In this document: positions 22,486 to 36,400 of the stretch, piece after piece | How positions within the stretch are numbered: the stretch's first letter is position 1 | Layout of the letters: each line of letters opens with the position of its first letter | Assembly: GCA_963573385.1 (NCBI GenBank) | Contig: CAUYLG010005179.1 | Coordinates: 1 to 64,000 of the forward strand | Source: Cacajao melanocephalus | Taxonomy: Eukaryota; Chordata; Mammalia; Primates; Pitheciidae | Reading direction: 5' to 3' | DNA length: 64,000 nt | Notes under the pieces: model-generated | The model's database searches: none | What the model was told of the DNA's origin: nothing | Seen by the model: the letters and a program-made list of their open reading frames with translations, nothing else | Made by a program: the position numbers and the translations under genes

Positions 22486-25400
22486 GTAAGAGCTTACACA
22501 CTGATGTATTGGTCATTTTAAGTATGCTTATTTGTAAGTTTCACTTGAAAAATAAGAACCATGACTGGCTTATCCTCACTTTATAGGAATAAATTGTGAT
22601 TTCTTTATTTAGGAAATAAAGCATAAACAAAGACAATTGAATTCCCTAGGTGTTCTTTGCGTTAATCCACAGAGAGCTATTAATAAAATCAAACCAAACA
22701 GAATTTTTAAAAAACTGTATATCAAGTTGAGAATGTAAATTGGTGTTCTTACTTGGCAAAACAAAAGCCTGTTATTCCTTATTTAGGCACTCAGAGTACT
22801 TTTAAAATCTGACTGATCCATTAAAATCTGGAATACTAGGCTAAGTAACAGAAGTGCTGGAACTGAAGGAGCTTCTCGAAAATAAACTATTTGTGAGCTA
22901 AATGTAGGGATTTCATTGACTTAAGTCTTCGAAATACAATGAGAACATATGCATCTTGGGAAAAAAATGGAAATATGCCAGTACCTGTTCTACCGTGGCA
23001 GAATCAGGCAGATTTCTATTTCTCTGGTTTTGTTTCCTTGCCAATAAACAGACTCTTACTGTTTAGAAAATCACATATTAAAAACACTGAAAGACTAGGA
23101 ATCTCCTGAGACCGATATTAAAAGGCAAAGTATTTTATCTACTGTCATCAAATCCTAAGAACATATATGATCAACACCCAAAGAGACACTGAAGGCCATT
23201 TTATTCCACCCCTCGGGTGGAGATTCAGTTTAGAGCTACATTACCACATATACTATTCCCTTGCTGCATTTGTGTGTCCTTTTATTAGCATATCGTTTTC
23301 ATATCTAAATCAGAATTATATTTTAAAATATCTAAATAGGTTTTTGTAGTATAATGATTTTTCTCTGTGCTATTATAAAGGAACATTTTGTATTTGTTTT
23401 CATTTCACCAGAAGGCCATTAGAATACCTACTTTGTACCGGTTGGAAAAAACAAAAGGTTACTATCACTTCTTGAATAATCTAGTATCACCATATTCTTG
23501 TCCTAATTGCTTTTCATCTGCTCTTTACAAGTCTGCACATGTAGATCCCTAGAAAAAACAAGGAGAATTAATTCCTAGAACTTCAATACTGTGATTATTG
23601 GAATAATTCCACTTAAACAGACAGGATGCATAATTTGAATTGACATTGCTTGAAAATATGATATAGAGAATGAAAGAAGAATAAAACCAATACCCAGGCT
23701 ATAAAATTTTATACTAGTAATGGATATTCTGTATTCATATACAGGTATCCTGTATATTCTAACAACTATAGATTCTAGAGAGAGCTTTATGAAATTCTAC
23801 ACAATGATGAAGGGCATCATTTGAAATCTGAAGAAGACATGATAAATATCAAATTGGTCTAGGATGCATTATAAGATATGATAATTAATAATGACTTTCT
23901 GTCTGTAATGTCTTAAGAAAATCTTTAGCAACCATGACTGATTCCAGTCTTTTTAAACATTTCTTAAACTATTAACTTTGACAGGGCATTAGTCTGCTGA
24001 CCATGTACAGTAAATAACCGAAAGCATGGAATGTATCATGGGAGGATCTACTGTTGATGAAATCATCGTGATTTTTATAGCCTAGCTCACTTTTACAAGC
24101 AAAGTGCTGCAAGGGTCAAAGCCCTGTTTCATGTCATACAGCAACAGAACGGAGCTGAACACCCACAGTGAGACACGGAGGTGGCCAGCTGGCATGGTGG
24201 CGGCTCTAAAATATTATTTTGCCCACCCACGCAGTGTGTTTTAAGCTGGTAAATGAAGAATATACAGTAGTTTTAGAAAATTACCAATTAGAAACAATTA
24301 ATTCATTAGATAAAATATTGATAATTAATAAAAAGAAAGGAGACAACACATGAACTTTACATCTAATTGAAAAATAAACCCTTTTCAAATGTAATGAACA
24401 AGCCAGGGAAAAAAAGTTCTAAAATGCTATACGAGACAATACAGTCTACTATTTCAAGTTTCAGCCAAGAAACTACAGATCAGAACTAAATTTAACTACT
24501 AGCTTCAGCCATAATATTAACATGTAACACACTGCAGAATATATCCAGTACTCTTCTTGGCATTCTAAGAAAACAAGTACTCTGTGAAGTAGAACAGACT
24601 ATATATTAAATGTTCTGACATGGAACACTTATGCCATGTTCCAATTTCAGAACCTAACAAAAAAATCTAACATTCTGATAAATGAAAACTAGTGGACTAA
24701 GTAGGATGTCTTAAATAGGACCTCTGGAATAGTCACTTGTTAAAACAAAACTTTAATTCCACTTCTAAAAGAATTTTATTTTCTAAGTTGCTTGATAATA
24801 CACTAGAAAATTTTTTAGCTCATTAATAATAAAATGATTAAAATTTTGAAAACGATTCTAATGAAAATAATGAATATGGATTGAAAAAAATGCATTGAAT
24901 TATATCAAAGGTGTGTTGAATTTTCTCATACAGTGACTGTATGTTTACCTTGAATAAGATGTCCAGGTAATCTCAAAGATAACATTGTTAAAAATGCTTT
25001 TGTTTTGCTTTGCTTTTTACATAAAGAACTCCAGTCTTTTACAACTTTAAGTCCCATTTATTCTATGGCTCTTTTTCAGCAATCTGTTTATTTTTCATTT
25101 GTGGGATATTTCATACGTGTCTCTGCATGATATTTTATCTGCAGATTTTTTTCATATAAGCTAGAAACAGTTATTCCTGTTGGATGCATGTGACCACTAA
25201 GATAAAAGCTAATAAGAGAAAATATTATTTTAAAATGGGCCAGATTATGCTGGAAGAATAAATTGTTATTGACTCATTTATCCTTCTGTTTTGAGGTTTT
25301 ATAGATAGCCACAGGGTAGCCAATGTAATCTAACAATTTTAAAAACTTTTCTTGATTATAAATTTTTTCTCTATAGCCCTCTTTCAACCAGCTCTTTTTA

Positions 25401-27324
25401 GCTTAAAAATACAAGCGGTAATGAGTACAGGAGGGTTAAAAAAAAAAAGCTAGGACAAGTGTGTCTTCCATTATCACATTGTGAGTATACTTATCATGTT
25501 ATCAAATTTTCTTTTCATCAAATTCCTTTGTGAACACTTTGAAAATGCCCCACCTTCTTCCCAAAGGTGGCCTAGACTTCTGGATTCTCACTTTCAGGTA
25601 CAATGGTTGGAACTTGCCTATGGCAATAGTGAAAGACAAAGCTGAAAGTAAAATGGAATTCCAGATTATGTGACTCCAGAAAGGAAGAAATAGATTGAAA
25701 TTATCAACGCTTGTGGGAGAAAGCATTGTCTGCAGAGACTCTTCTGAGAATTTCTTGTCCTCATAAGCAAGAGGATAAGAAAGTAGCTTTTAGAAAATTT
25801 TTCTGAGGAAAGGCTCACAGGGAACAGATTTTGTGGTGTCCTACTTAAGGATTTAAAGAAAAAAAACCTTTATACAAAATTTGAATTGATAAAGGTGAAA
25901 TAGAAGGACTGAGATAACGATGAAGTAGGGAAGAGTTAATGACTACAACCAGCTGAGATGAAAGGTTGACATTCTATAGAAGAAATGCCAAATCTTACAG
26001 AGCTGAGAGGAAATCTGAAAGTGAGAAATGGAAGAAGGTTTGGTGTTTGTGTAGGGTAGACTCAGCTGGTTGTGCTGAATGAGAACTCTGAAAGTAAGAT
26101 TGGGGCATTTGAATACTAATCCAGACTTTTAGTTATCTAAAATAATTTTTGAAAATTTACGTCACTGGAATGAGGTGTCATCATTTGGAGCTCTTATTAT
26201 ACATAAAAAGATAAATGCTAAGGCATCTGTAGAGGCCAGAGTGCTATCCATTGCACCCTAGGTGCCCTTTACTAAGACTTCTTCCACCTCTACATTCAAT
26301 GTCAATGCAATGGGGTAGAGTAGAGGAGAGGATGACTATGTGAGTAGCACTAGCTTCACAGTATTGCAGGGAATAATTATGTATTTTGTACATATTTCCC
26401 ATTTTTAAATCATTCAATCACAGTAGATCATATATTGACTGGTTTTAAACTGTATTGTTTTAAAGCCCTTCTACTACCGTAGTGGAAGCAAAGACCACAT
26501 TTTTAAAAAGCTGCGTAGCATTTGGAGCTGGGATTTTTTTCCCCTTTTTTTGTGATACATATCCTTAAGTGGTTTAAAACAATCATTAGTTCTGATTTAT
26601 GCCTTGTATATATAGAGAGTAAACTATTCTCTCGCTGTGGTAGTTTCCAAGATACCATTTTATAAATGACAAAGTATCTAGCTAACAAAAGAAACCAAAG
26701 TCATTAATAAAGAAAATTGCTTTTCTAGAAAGCCAAACAACTGAGCAACCAAGCTCTGAATAGAAATAAGCAATTTAAAATTTTATGATAAGACAAATAT
26801 GTCACTGTGACACCACTGGGTGTACATATGTTGAACTTCATCTTTCCCCTGGGAGCAGAAATTGCCTACAGAGGGAATCCATCAGTCTGGGGTGTAGACT
26901 AGGAAGGAGGGTTGGGATAACAGAAAGAATGTTCTCTCCCGCTTAGGGAGTGAAAGTGAGGAATGAATCTCATAGCCACTACAGAAAGATTCTGTGGCTA
27001 AATAAAACTTATGATAATTTGCAATCTATGGTTTTTGAATTCTTCCAGCAGGGTCTTCTCTATAGGGTAACCTTGCAAGACCTTCCCCCAAGGAAAGAAT
27101 AACTTTGAAGTGTACAGGTGGCTTCATGTAGGTGTCTGTATATTATTGTAAATGAGCTAATCAAAATCTTAACAATACCTATAACATCCACAAAAATTAA
27201 TTTAGGGAGGTTATCTTCTTCTTCCCTTACTTCCTGCCAGCTTCCAACAATCTTATTGAACTCAAGAGGTAAAAATGTTGTTAAATAGATTTAAGAGACA
27301 TGTTTAGAAATAAAATTAAGCTGG
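22486..27324. other. Unassigned AT-rich stretch
   Basis: Only short open frames without recognisable domains. A slightly more GC-rich patch lies around 24080-24235. No repeat family was identified with confidence. Confidence 0.55.
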
Positions 27325-27368
<44 letters not shown>

Positions 27369-27384
27369 CACATATATATATATA
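27325..27384. repeat. (TA)n(CA)n(TA)n compound microsatellite
   Basis: TA units, about 12 CA units, then TA and ACATATA units. Confidence 0.95.
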
Positions 27385-27436
27385 ACGTATAAAGCAATGC
27401 ATCATACACCAAATAACAATAAGAACATTGATTTTA

Positions 27437-28068
27437 CTGGAGACGACAGATGCTGGAGAGGATGTGGAGAAATAGGAACACTTTTACACTGTTGGTAAGA
27501 GTGTAAATTAGTTTAACCATAGTGGAAGATAGTGTGGCAATTTCTCAAGGATCTAGAAATAGAAATTCCATTTGACCCAGCAATCCCATTACTGGGTATA
27601 TACTCAAAGAACTATAAATCGTTCTACTATAAAGACACATGCATACATGCGTTCATTGCAGCCCTGTGTACAATAGCAAAGACTGGAACCAACCCAAATG
27701 TCCATCAGTGATAGACTGGACAAAGAAAATGTGGTACATACACCATGGAATACTATGCTGCCATAAAAAATGATGAGTTCATGTCCTTTGTAGGGACTTG
27801 GATGAATCTGGAAATCATTGTTCTCAGCAAACTGAGAACAGAAAGCCAAACACCGCATGTTCTTACTCATAGTTGGGTGTTGAACAATGAGAACACGTGG
27901 ACTCAGGGACAGGAGCATCACACACTGGGGGCAGTTGGGGGTAGGTAGGGGAGAGACAGCAGGGGGGTGGGGAGGGATAACATGGGGAGGAATGCCAGAT
28001 ATATTATGCACCTAAAATAAAATTAAAAAAAAAAGAATATAACAGAAAACAAAACAAAACAAACAAAC
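27437..28068 (+). mobile_element. 5'-truncated primate-type L1 with target-site duplications
   Basis: It matches the 3' end of L1 ORF2 and the 3' UTR on the plus strand: ATTTGACCCAGCAATCCC, GGTATATACTCAAAGAA, CCATGGAATACTATGCTGCC, GTCCTTTGTAGGGAC and the G-rich 3' UTR run, then an A-rich tail. It is flanked by 16-bp direct repeats differing at two positions (27421-27436 and 28069-28084), starting AAGAAC. Similarity to young L1s is visibly higher than for the other L1 pieces here. It cannot encode a full ORF2. Confidence 0.92.
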
Positions 28069-28232
28069 AAGAACGTTTATTTTAAAATACTTTGATTATT
28101 TGAGATACTGTAATTATGACAGTATATTGCTCATTTGATCAACTGGCTGATATTATGGATAATAATTCATCTGGATAATTTGTTTTTTTCTAAATAAGTT
28201 ATATTTTTACACAATAATAAGTGGAAATTTCT

Positions 28233-28517
28233 TTGCTTTTGTTTTGTTTTGAGATGGAGTCTCACTCTGTCACCCAGACTGGAGAGCAGTGGAGAGATCC
28301 CGACTCACTGCAACCTCTGCCTGCCTCCCAGGTATAAGTGATTATCTTGTCTCCGCCTCCTGAGTAGCTGGGATTACAGTCATGCACCACCATGCCCAGC
28401 TGATTTTTGTATTTTTAGTAGAGATGGGGTTTCACCGTATTGGTCAGGCTGGTCTCAGACTCCTGACCTTGTGATGTGCACACATTGGCCTTCCAAAGTG
28501 CTGGGATTACAGGTGTG
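28233..28517 (-). mobile_element. Alu SINE, minus strand, with target-site duplication
   Basis: A near full-length reverse Alu (GAGATGGAGTCTCACTCTG, TTTTTAGTAGAGATGGGG, GTGCTGGGATTACAGG). The flanking 17-bp duplication is AATAAGTGGAAATTTCT at 28216-28232 and AATAAATGGAAATTTCT at 28518-28534, one mismatch. AluS-like. Confidence 0.95.
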
Positions 28518-28534
28518 AATAAATGGAAATTTCT

Positions 28535-30030
28535 AATAGTAAAAGCCACATGATGTTAAAGAGATATTTAACAAATATTTGTAAAAATCCCACACCAGTA
28601 ATTATAATTCTGTTCTTGTTTATATCTGTGCCTTACAGGTGTTTAAATGCATGTTGAAAAGTAAACAGTTCTTGTCATATTCTCCTGGTTTAGATGTAGT
28701 CAGTTTTCTCTTCTGGTACGACATTGTAACTATGCAAGCATGTTGGCTATTAAAAGAGGTAGCTGTAGGAGATAAAAATTTAGACCTTTATGCAAGAAGA
28801 AAACCATTAACTATTCTATTTGACAGTTTATTCTCAGAAGTTTAAGCCCATCGGGTTTTTAATTATAATAGTCTGCAAGGAAGAAAAATTTACTGAGCAA
28901 ATAAGAAACAACCCAAATGCTTTATAATTTTTGAGACAACTTTAAAGAATTTATGCAAATGAAGATACTTGAATAATGATTTTTCAAACTGAAAATCCTT
29001 TTACAAAACCATCACATGACACATTTCTATTGTTATGTACTGATGAATCTTTCAGAATTGCCAGAAAACAAAGCTTCTAGGAATGATATTTCTATTATTG
29101 GTGGTTATCACGTAATTTTCAAATAGTAGAATGCAATACAACACTAAAGCAAAATTAGCTTGTTGTTATAAATTTACATATTGATGGATGAAACTTGCAG
29201 GAGTCTATACAATACACATAATCTTAACTTTCATTAGAATTTGGATAATATAGAGAACAAAAATAGGTACTTTACATTTCATTGTTATTCTACATATAGT
29301 CCATGTAATAGTGATCGGGAGTGCATACATCCCAGCATTCTGCATTGATATTAGAAATCCAGATCTTTAGGCTTTATGCCCCCAACTTGCTCAGTCCCCT
29401 GATAAGAATGTGAACTGCCCTGGGAAGGGAGTATCTGGAAGGCAGTGGCTCACTGCAGCTGAGGTACACCCTGAAGCTGCTGACAGAAATAGGCTGTCAG
29501 CTGATTGTCCTACTTGCCATTAGGAAGTAAGCCTTTCCTTCAATTGGGTTCCATGTGGTGGATCTAACATGTCTATAAACTAGGATAGTAACACTGGAGA
29601 GGGTAGGAAGTGGTCAGACTTTCCATATGTTTTGAAGGTAGAGCTGAGGGAATTTTCTGATCTTTAGTCATAAAGATGTGCAAGTAGAAACAGTAGTTGA
29701 CAGAAAATTTTCTAGTTTTCTTTTTTTTCAGAATAAATGCATGAATGGTTAACCATTATTTCTGAAGTGAAAAGAGTGAATTTGGAGGGTGGGGGAAAAT
29801 TTGTCTTAGCAAAAGTTTGAGCTATACGGTGTTTCTCAGTAGATATCAAGTACAGTTAGATGTGTATGGTTGGTGGTGATATTAAGGCTGTAAAATTAAA
29901 TTTGGATATCTTTGCACTCAAAGTATTGAACAACTGTGACAAGCTAAAACAAGGAAGATAAGGATGGAGACAACATTGAGAGTTAATCCAGTAATTAGAT
30001 GTTGAAATGTTGAGGTGGATCCACAAAGGA
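28535..30030. other. Unassigned stretch
   Basis: No gene or repeat recognised. Short open frames only. Confidence 0.55.
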
Positions 30031-30410
30031 TGCTAACCAAAATTTCCTAGGGTTACAGCAAGGCAAGCCCATAGACCCCCTCCCCATTCTCCCCTGCTAA
30101 GCCGAGCTCACGACAAAAACAGCCTCAAGCCTGGCAAACAGGGCCCCTGAGTTCCAGGATGTGGTCGCACCCGGGTCTCGAACTCAGGATGGTGAGCCAA
30201 TTAAGCAGAATGTTGGCACCTAAGAACCAAGATGTGATTTTTCTTAGAATAGCACCCGGCTACCTGCAACACCCCTATATAACCCCCATAGTCTGTAAGC
30301 CAGGCTGCTGCCTTCTCTGCCTGTGGTGAGGCAGCCAGCCTGGCAGGTTGAAATAAACTTGCTAAACCTGGCCCGGGGTCTGCCTCTCCATCCTTTCGGT
30401 CAACCTTACA
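30031..30410 (+). mobile_element. Solo LTR, family not identified
   Basis: This is a GC-richer island in AT-rich DNA with promoter-like order: CACCCCTATATAACCCCC (TATA-type, about 30270), a pyrimidine-rich region, then GAAATAAACTTGC (polyadenylation signal about 30350) and about 55 bases to a terminal TTACA. It starts with TG at about 30031 (TGCTAACCAAAATTTCC). I found no matching duplication in the flanks, so the edges are approximate. Confidence 0.6.
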
Positions 30411-33400
30411 CTGAAGAAAATGTTTCAGGTTTCAGAGACAGAGATCAAGACATTTTTCGAATCTCTGAATCTGAATATTTTCATGTTATGATGGAAAAAC
30501 TCCCTTGTTAAAAAGGAACACAGCTGACTTTTGAATAGTGTAATGTTGTTGATGTAAGACATTTTCTGTATAAAAACAAATGACTAAGCAATAGCATTGA
30601 CTTTCATAACGTTGTATTTAATTCTAAAGATATTTTTTGAAGTGAATAGAAGTTAACGTTGACAAAAAAGGAGAAAGAGTTTAATATGCTTAATTGTAAT
30701 GGTTGCCCAGAAAAACATTCCAAATCCAGTCAAAAATGTATTCTCCTAAATGCACAAAAGCTGTGCTCTCTGCATAAGTTTCTGCCTTGTCAGTAGCTAA
30801 TTTTACACAGGTCTTTGCTTAGGAAGGAATTTTTTGGATTGATATAACTAAAACATATTGTTAGCTGAGATTTTCTCTTGTGCTTTCCTTATGTTATATT
30901 AACTGCTAATGTAAAACTGAGTCTCAAAGCAAACTTGTAGATACAATTAAATTATTTTTAAATAATAAATTGTTTTTATAGTTTAAGTAAAAAATAAAAA
31001 TGAATGTAAAATTCATTTGAGATGTCTTAAGATAATTTAAGCTTTTGTTGCAAACATATTAAATAATGTATCTGTTCAGTACCTGGGCAAATGTTGTAAT
31101 GCAGCTCTACTACATCAAACAATTAATGTTGTTTTATATATACTGAAAGTATGATAGCAGTTGCATCTGGAACAAACATTTTAAATGTGGAACTAATGTG
31201 TGATAAAAAGAATAATAAAAATTTTTTTTTATGTAGAAAAAATACCCACCTGTATATTTCTTCTATGCCCATTGGTTTATTTTCTTCATTGAAGGATCTT
31301 CAAGGACAGAATTAAAGCTTTTATCATTCACTCTTCCATGTTGATATGTGGATTTAATACTCCTGAAATTTAGTTTATAAATTTTCATATAAAATTAGAT
31401 TTTCAAATTCTTACTCTTCCAGTAATATAATATTTGTTGAAAAGAAAGTCCTTGTTATGAAGAACCGTGTTATATGTTAATTACTATATGCCCACATTTG
31501 CCCTGGAAAATATTTGCAAATTAAAATATTTGTTTAAGTAAACCAAAATTATATCTGCGTACATTCAGTCAAACCGATGTTTGTTTCTGGTAGAAATACT
31601 TGTTTAACTTTCAATTTGTTAAAGGTTGTTTCAATCATAGTATTGTTTGTATCTAAGACATTCAGGATGACATGAAATTTTTGTAACTTGCAAAGACAGG
31701 ATTGTAAGTTAAAATATAGCTTACCCATGAAATAAGTAGACATTTCCAATGACCAAAATTTACTTGAAATTGGGTAAATGGTGAAACTCAGCCATAAATG
31801 AATAAGTAAGTTTCAGATATTCAATTGTACCAAATGTAGGGTAGTGGTCTTACGAGGTTAACAAAAACCAGTACTTGATTTTAGTCGTTTTTTTGGTTAC
31901 TATGTTGTAAAGGAAAAGTGGGAAATAAGTTGTTGTTTGTTTTTATTTATCAGACCAAGCAGAAAAAGGACCGATCATTACAAAGAAATTATGCTCCTTA
32001 TATTGAACTGAGAATTACTCACATGATCAGGAGACAGTCACTGTTTAACACTTTTTTCTATCTCCCCCTCCTCTACCAAGAAGAAATTAGCTTTCACTTC
32101 TCTTGCCTCTTTTTGAGAACTTGAGCTGGCCAGAATATTGGTACTATTCACCAATACCACATAATCTATATTTTGGTACTGTGAGCATTTTACTGTGATT
32201 TGAAATATCATCTACTCAATAAATTTTTTTGTTGACAGATTCATCACCTTGTTTATTGTCTAAGGTTATTTAGTTTATCTATTTGAATAATTATAATATT
32301 GCCTTCCTCATAGCCTTCCAGAGAGCATTTGTTTAATTAAAAGGAACATATGTAGAAGGGCTATTCCACATCTTAATTTCAATTAAGAATAGTCATTCCA
32401 AAAAGAATGTAAATGGAGTAGTTGCAGTTTTCTAAGAAAAATGCTAAACACCTTGTGTGTGTTTTTCAGTCATTTGTACATTTTATAAAACTGTATGTTT
32501 TGCTCAAAAGCAATTTTATTTACAACGCTTTGTTTAAAAGTGAGAGCTCTACTTCAACCCACAATATATTTCTACATTTACTTTTTCTTCAATATCTACT
32601 GAAGCTTATGGTAGCTCATAAAGATACAAATATAAATAATTGACAGTTTTGTGCCTAAGCCATGACAGTGAAAAACAAGTAAAGAAAAACCATAATACAT
32701 GTGATAAAAGCTATAAAGGAATATGCAAGAGATTCAGCAATACCGCAAAGAAGCAAGCAGCTTTGAAGGCCAAACATTCCTAAATGCAGTGTTTTGAAAG
32801 GCTGTGTAAGACTAAAAGCTAAGAAGTAATAAAATAGATTTAAAATGTAGCATTCTTTTTTGTTACACTCACACTAGAGCAGAAATTCTTTTCAAAGACT
32901 GGCAAAAGAGAATCCTTACTACCCTTACTGAAAGGAGATTAAGGAATAGAGAGAAAGTTATCATGAATAAAAATATTCCAGTTAGTTCTCTCTGATATAG
33001 GCCTCTAGAATACTTATACTAGGGATCCATAAGACATAAAACCTGAAACCCCATAATGAAAAGATGATTATATTTCATATATGCCTCCCTTAGGGAAGAA
33101 AAGCTATTATTTAAAATGAGGTTAGCCAGCAAATACAATTGTTTAATTTCAGCATGGGGTTGGATCCCAGGCATAGCTTTATAGCCATATTAGCAAGCAT
33201 TAGTTTTCATATGTTTTTATACGAAATCCTTTTAACATTACTTTTGGGAGACAAAAATAAAGATTATCGGAGTTCTTTTAGTGCCTTTATCCACCACCTC
33301 CATAATCAATTCCAAGATGAAAATATGAAAGAGACTTTACAATAAATAGCACTTCAGTGCTCTAGGGTAGTATATCCTCAGCAGCTCCATTTTTTGTTAT

Positions 33401-36400
33401 CATTATTCTTCTATCCTCTAGCACTTAAGGCACTAAACAGAAGTGAATAAGAGAGTGTCCAACAGACTGAGACTGTTGATAATTCCCATCTGTTCAGGAT
33501 TTCCTTGTGTCTCAATGTTCATTCTGGAGATGTTTTAATTCGAGGGAAAAATTTGTAAGAAAAGTATTCAACATGCTCTTTTTAAATCAATTTGAACATA
33601 GTATTTTTGCATTATATACATATGTTCTTGTTTCAGATCTATATTCTTTGCCTAAAAATATTTATCATTCTATTTCAAGTTTTTTCATTTAAATTATCTA
33701 ATTGTACTATATATCATAAAACTTCTCCTAATTTAATTTTAGTAAAGGCTGCTGATAAAGATTTAAATTACTAATTGAATAGTTATTGGTTTTCTTGGAA
33801 ATTTGCTTCCTTATTATACTTCACACTTTATAATTCCTTCCTATGACTATCTCTCCAATTAGTGTGTAAGTAACCACCTTCTCCTGGTGCTTTTACCTTC
33901 TTAACTGCCGTTTTTCATTGTGTTTTGACATTTCCCTTCTCTGTTATCTTATAAATATTAGTGTTCCCTAAGGTTTTTTGCTTTGCCTTTTACTGTGCTT
34001 TCATTTTGCATGCTCCTATAGTTTCAATATATTTCAGTATGTCAGTCTATCATCCCTAGAATTTAACAGATTTCTTTCCTAAAATCTTAAATTGCCATTT
34101 AACTCAACTAATATTTAAATAAAATATTTTATCACATAAGTTAAAAAAATACTTTCTTCATTTTCCAATTTGATGTTCAGAATCTCTTGTCTATGTCTTA
34201 TTGCCACTCATTAATTGAAATATGTTCTGAAGATATAAAATTAGGAATGTAGCATTGAAGGAAAAAAACCTGGGTCCCAAAAGTATGTACTTGGAGTATA
34301 CTCAGGCCAGATGTCACCCATTCTAACCATCAGTCAATAACTGAGTTGTCAAACAACTTTTTTGGTAGTTACTCTCTTTAAAAAATATTGTCGTTTCCTT
34401 TATTGCATATTTGAGATACCTGACCAAGGTAAACTACGTATGTTTATTTCCTGGCACATTTATTGTAAAGAAGAGTCTTAAAAAGTGAAACATGTTTTTA
34501 TTTTTCCTAATGGATGATTTATGAACTATCACAAAAAGAAATGAAGTTAATTTATATATCAATATAGTTTACAAGTTGATGTAAGTTTTCCTTAACATGA
34601 GTATCTTTTAACCAGAATTGGTGAAGGACAAATCATACATTAAAATCTTTTAGAATAATTTAATTTTATAGTATATTGGACATATTCTTCTTAAGCAGAT
34701 AAACCATCATTGCTCAGTGAATATCAACCTCTGAACATACAGGAGGTGGTTACTTATTGAAAGTTACTGAATGCATTAACCCAGAAAAATATCTTTGAAA
34801 TGTAATTGATTTTGAAACAGTAGAAGACAGAGCTCTCTTACAGAAGGAAGTGGTGACATTTTGAACTTCATTATTTGGTATTGTATTCTTAATTGAGCTT
34901 TCTCAGAGTAATCTTTCAGATTTCTTTTAAGATATTAATCATTTGATTTCAGATTCTTCTATCAAAAATATTTTTGTTTGTGTGTTTCTGACTTTAATTA
35001 AGCCCTTTGAGTCAATATTGGAAAATGTATTCTCATGTAGTTTTACCTAGGAAAGAGCATAACCTAATTTCAGTTTATTTATTTATTAAAACCAGTTTTT
35101 TCCAAGGCCACTTTATCTATGATACTAATACTGATATATCATGTATATTGTTGTCCTGTCTTTGTTCCTTCATAGTAGATATTCAGAAATGAGATTCTAG
35201 TTATATTTCAGCATATAGTCGTAGAATGAGAATGAGAGAGGCATATGAAATGTGAACACTGTGAAGCAGAGTAAAACAATAAAGTGCCATTTAACTTAGA
35301 TATCTACTGTGAAAAGATGTGTTTCATTTTTGTAGTTATTAAAAATTTAGAATAAATTAATAAGTTGCAAAGTGATGCTTACAGCTCATAATTTAAAAAT
35401 AGATAAAACTTTTATAGTCTAAAATGCAATAAAGATCACTTAAAAAAAGTTCTCCTGTTCTTTAGTTTGTCTATTCCTTTAAATATTGCTAAAGTTTATT
35501 ATAATAATACCTTAAAGAGACATTCTGCAAATTACAGAAAGAAGTGGAGATTACATCAAAGGACCCTCATATCAGTCACATTCCAGTTAAGTGATACCAA
35601 CTATGCCAATTCTTTTAACAAAGAGAACCTAACATAAAGAATATGTAAGTAGCTAGTAAAAATTGAAACGTTATAAAAGAGAAAATTAGGAACCATGTTG
35701 GAAGCAACTGTTGGAAGCATATGTCACTCCTAGAATTTGGAGAACAAAAAGAAAGAGGCTGGGAACACTAAAGCTTTAAAATCTGGAAGAGAGGCCCCTG
35801 TCCTGGTGAACAGAGCTCCAACATCCCAGGGTCACTGTTTGGCTGGCAGGAATATCTCAGAGCTTGTGAGAGGGTGCCCTAAGGGGCTGGGACTCAGACT
35901 TGGGAGAAAAGGATGCTGGCGGGCTCTTGCCAGTGCCATTAAGATGTCACCAATGCAAGTATTGAAAAAACTCCAACCTGCTCCAACTGAAATGAACCAC
36001 CACTGCTGATTTGAAGAAGCAAAGCTGTGTACCACTGAATGGAAAAGGAAGTCAAAGGAAGCAGAGAGAGAGACGAATCATTTCCCCCTGTCTCTTTCAG
36101 CCCTTCATTCTCTTTTTAACTCTCTGTATTAGTAGATCCTAAGAGGAATCCAATTAACAGTGGAGTGTGGTTTACAGAGTCACAGCTCCAGAGTCACAAA
36201 TCAATTGTAGAAAGATGGGCTAAATATGTATAAAAATAGCTTAATAACTAATGTGTACAAGTAATCATAATTGATTCCCAATTGAATCTTAAAGATGGCA
36301 ATGTTTTGGAGGTGAATTTAAAATCATAAAATCAAATTGAATTAGCAAGTTTTGCTAATTTGTTTCAAATCCTAAAAGTGACAAAACATAGTGGGATTTA

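Noticed and set aside
27604..28011. 135-codon minus-strand open frame
   Set aside because: Antisense of the L1 3' end; no L1 protein is encoded on that strand.
30165..30190. tRNA-like B-box (reverse complement of a TTCGAGACC motif) in the LTR
   Set aside because: No A box or cloverleaf around it; a short match is expected by chance.
35737..36035. Opposed 90- and 67-codon open frames in a GC-richer patch
   Set aside because: They overlap on opposite strands, have no recognised domain, and no splice or promoter context was visible.
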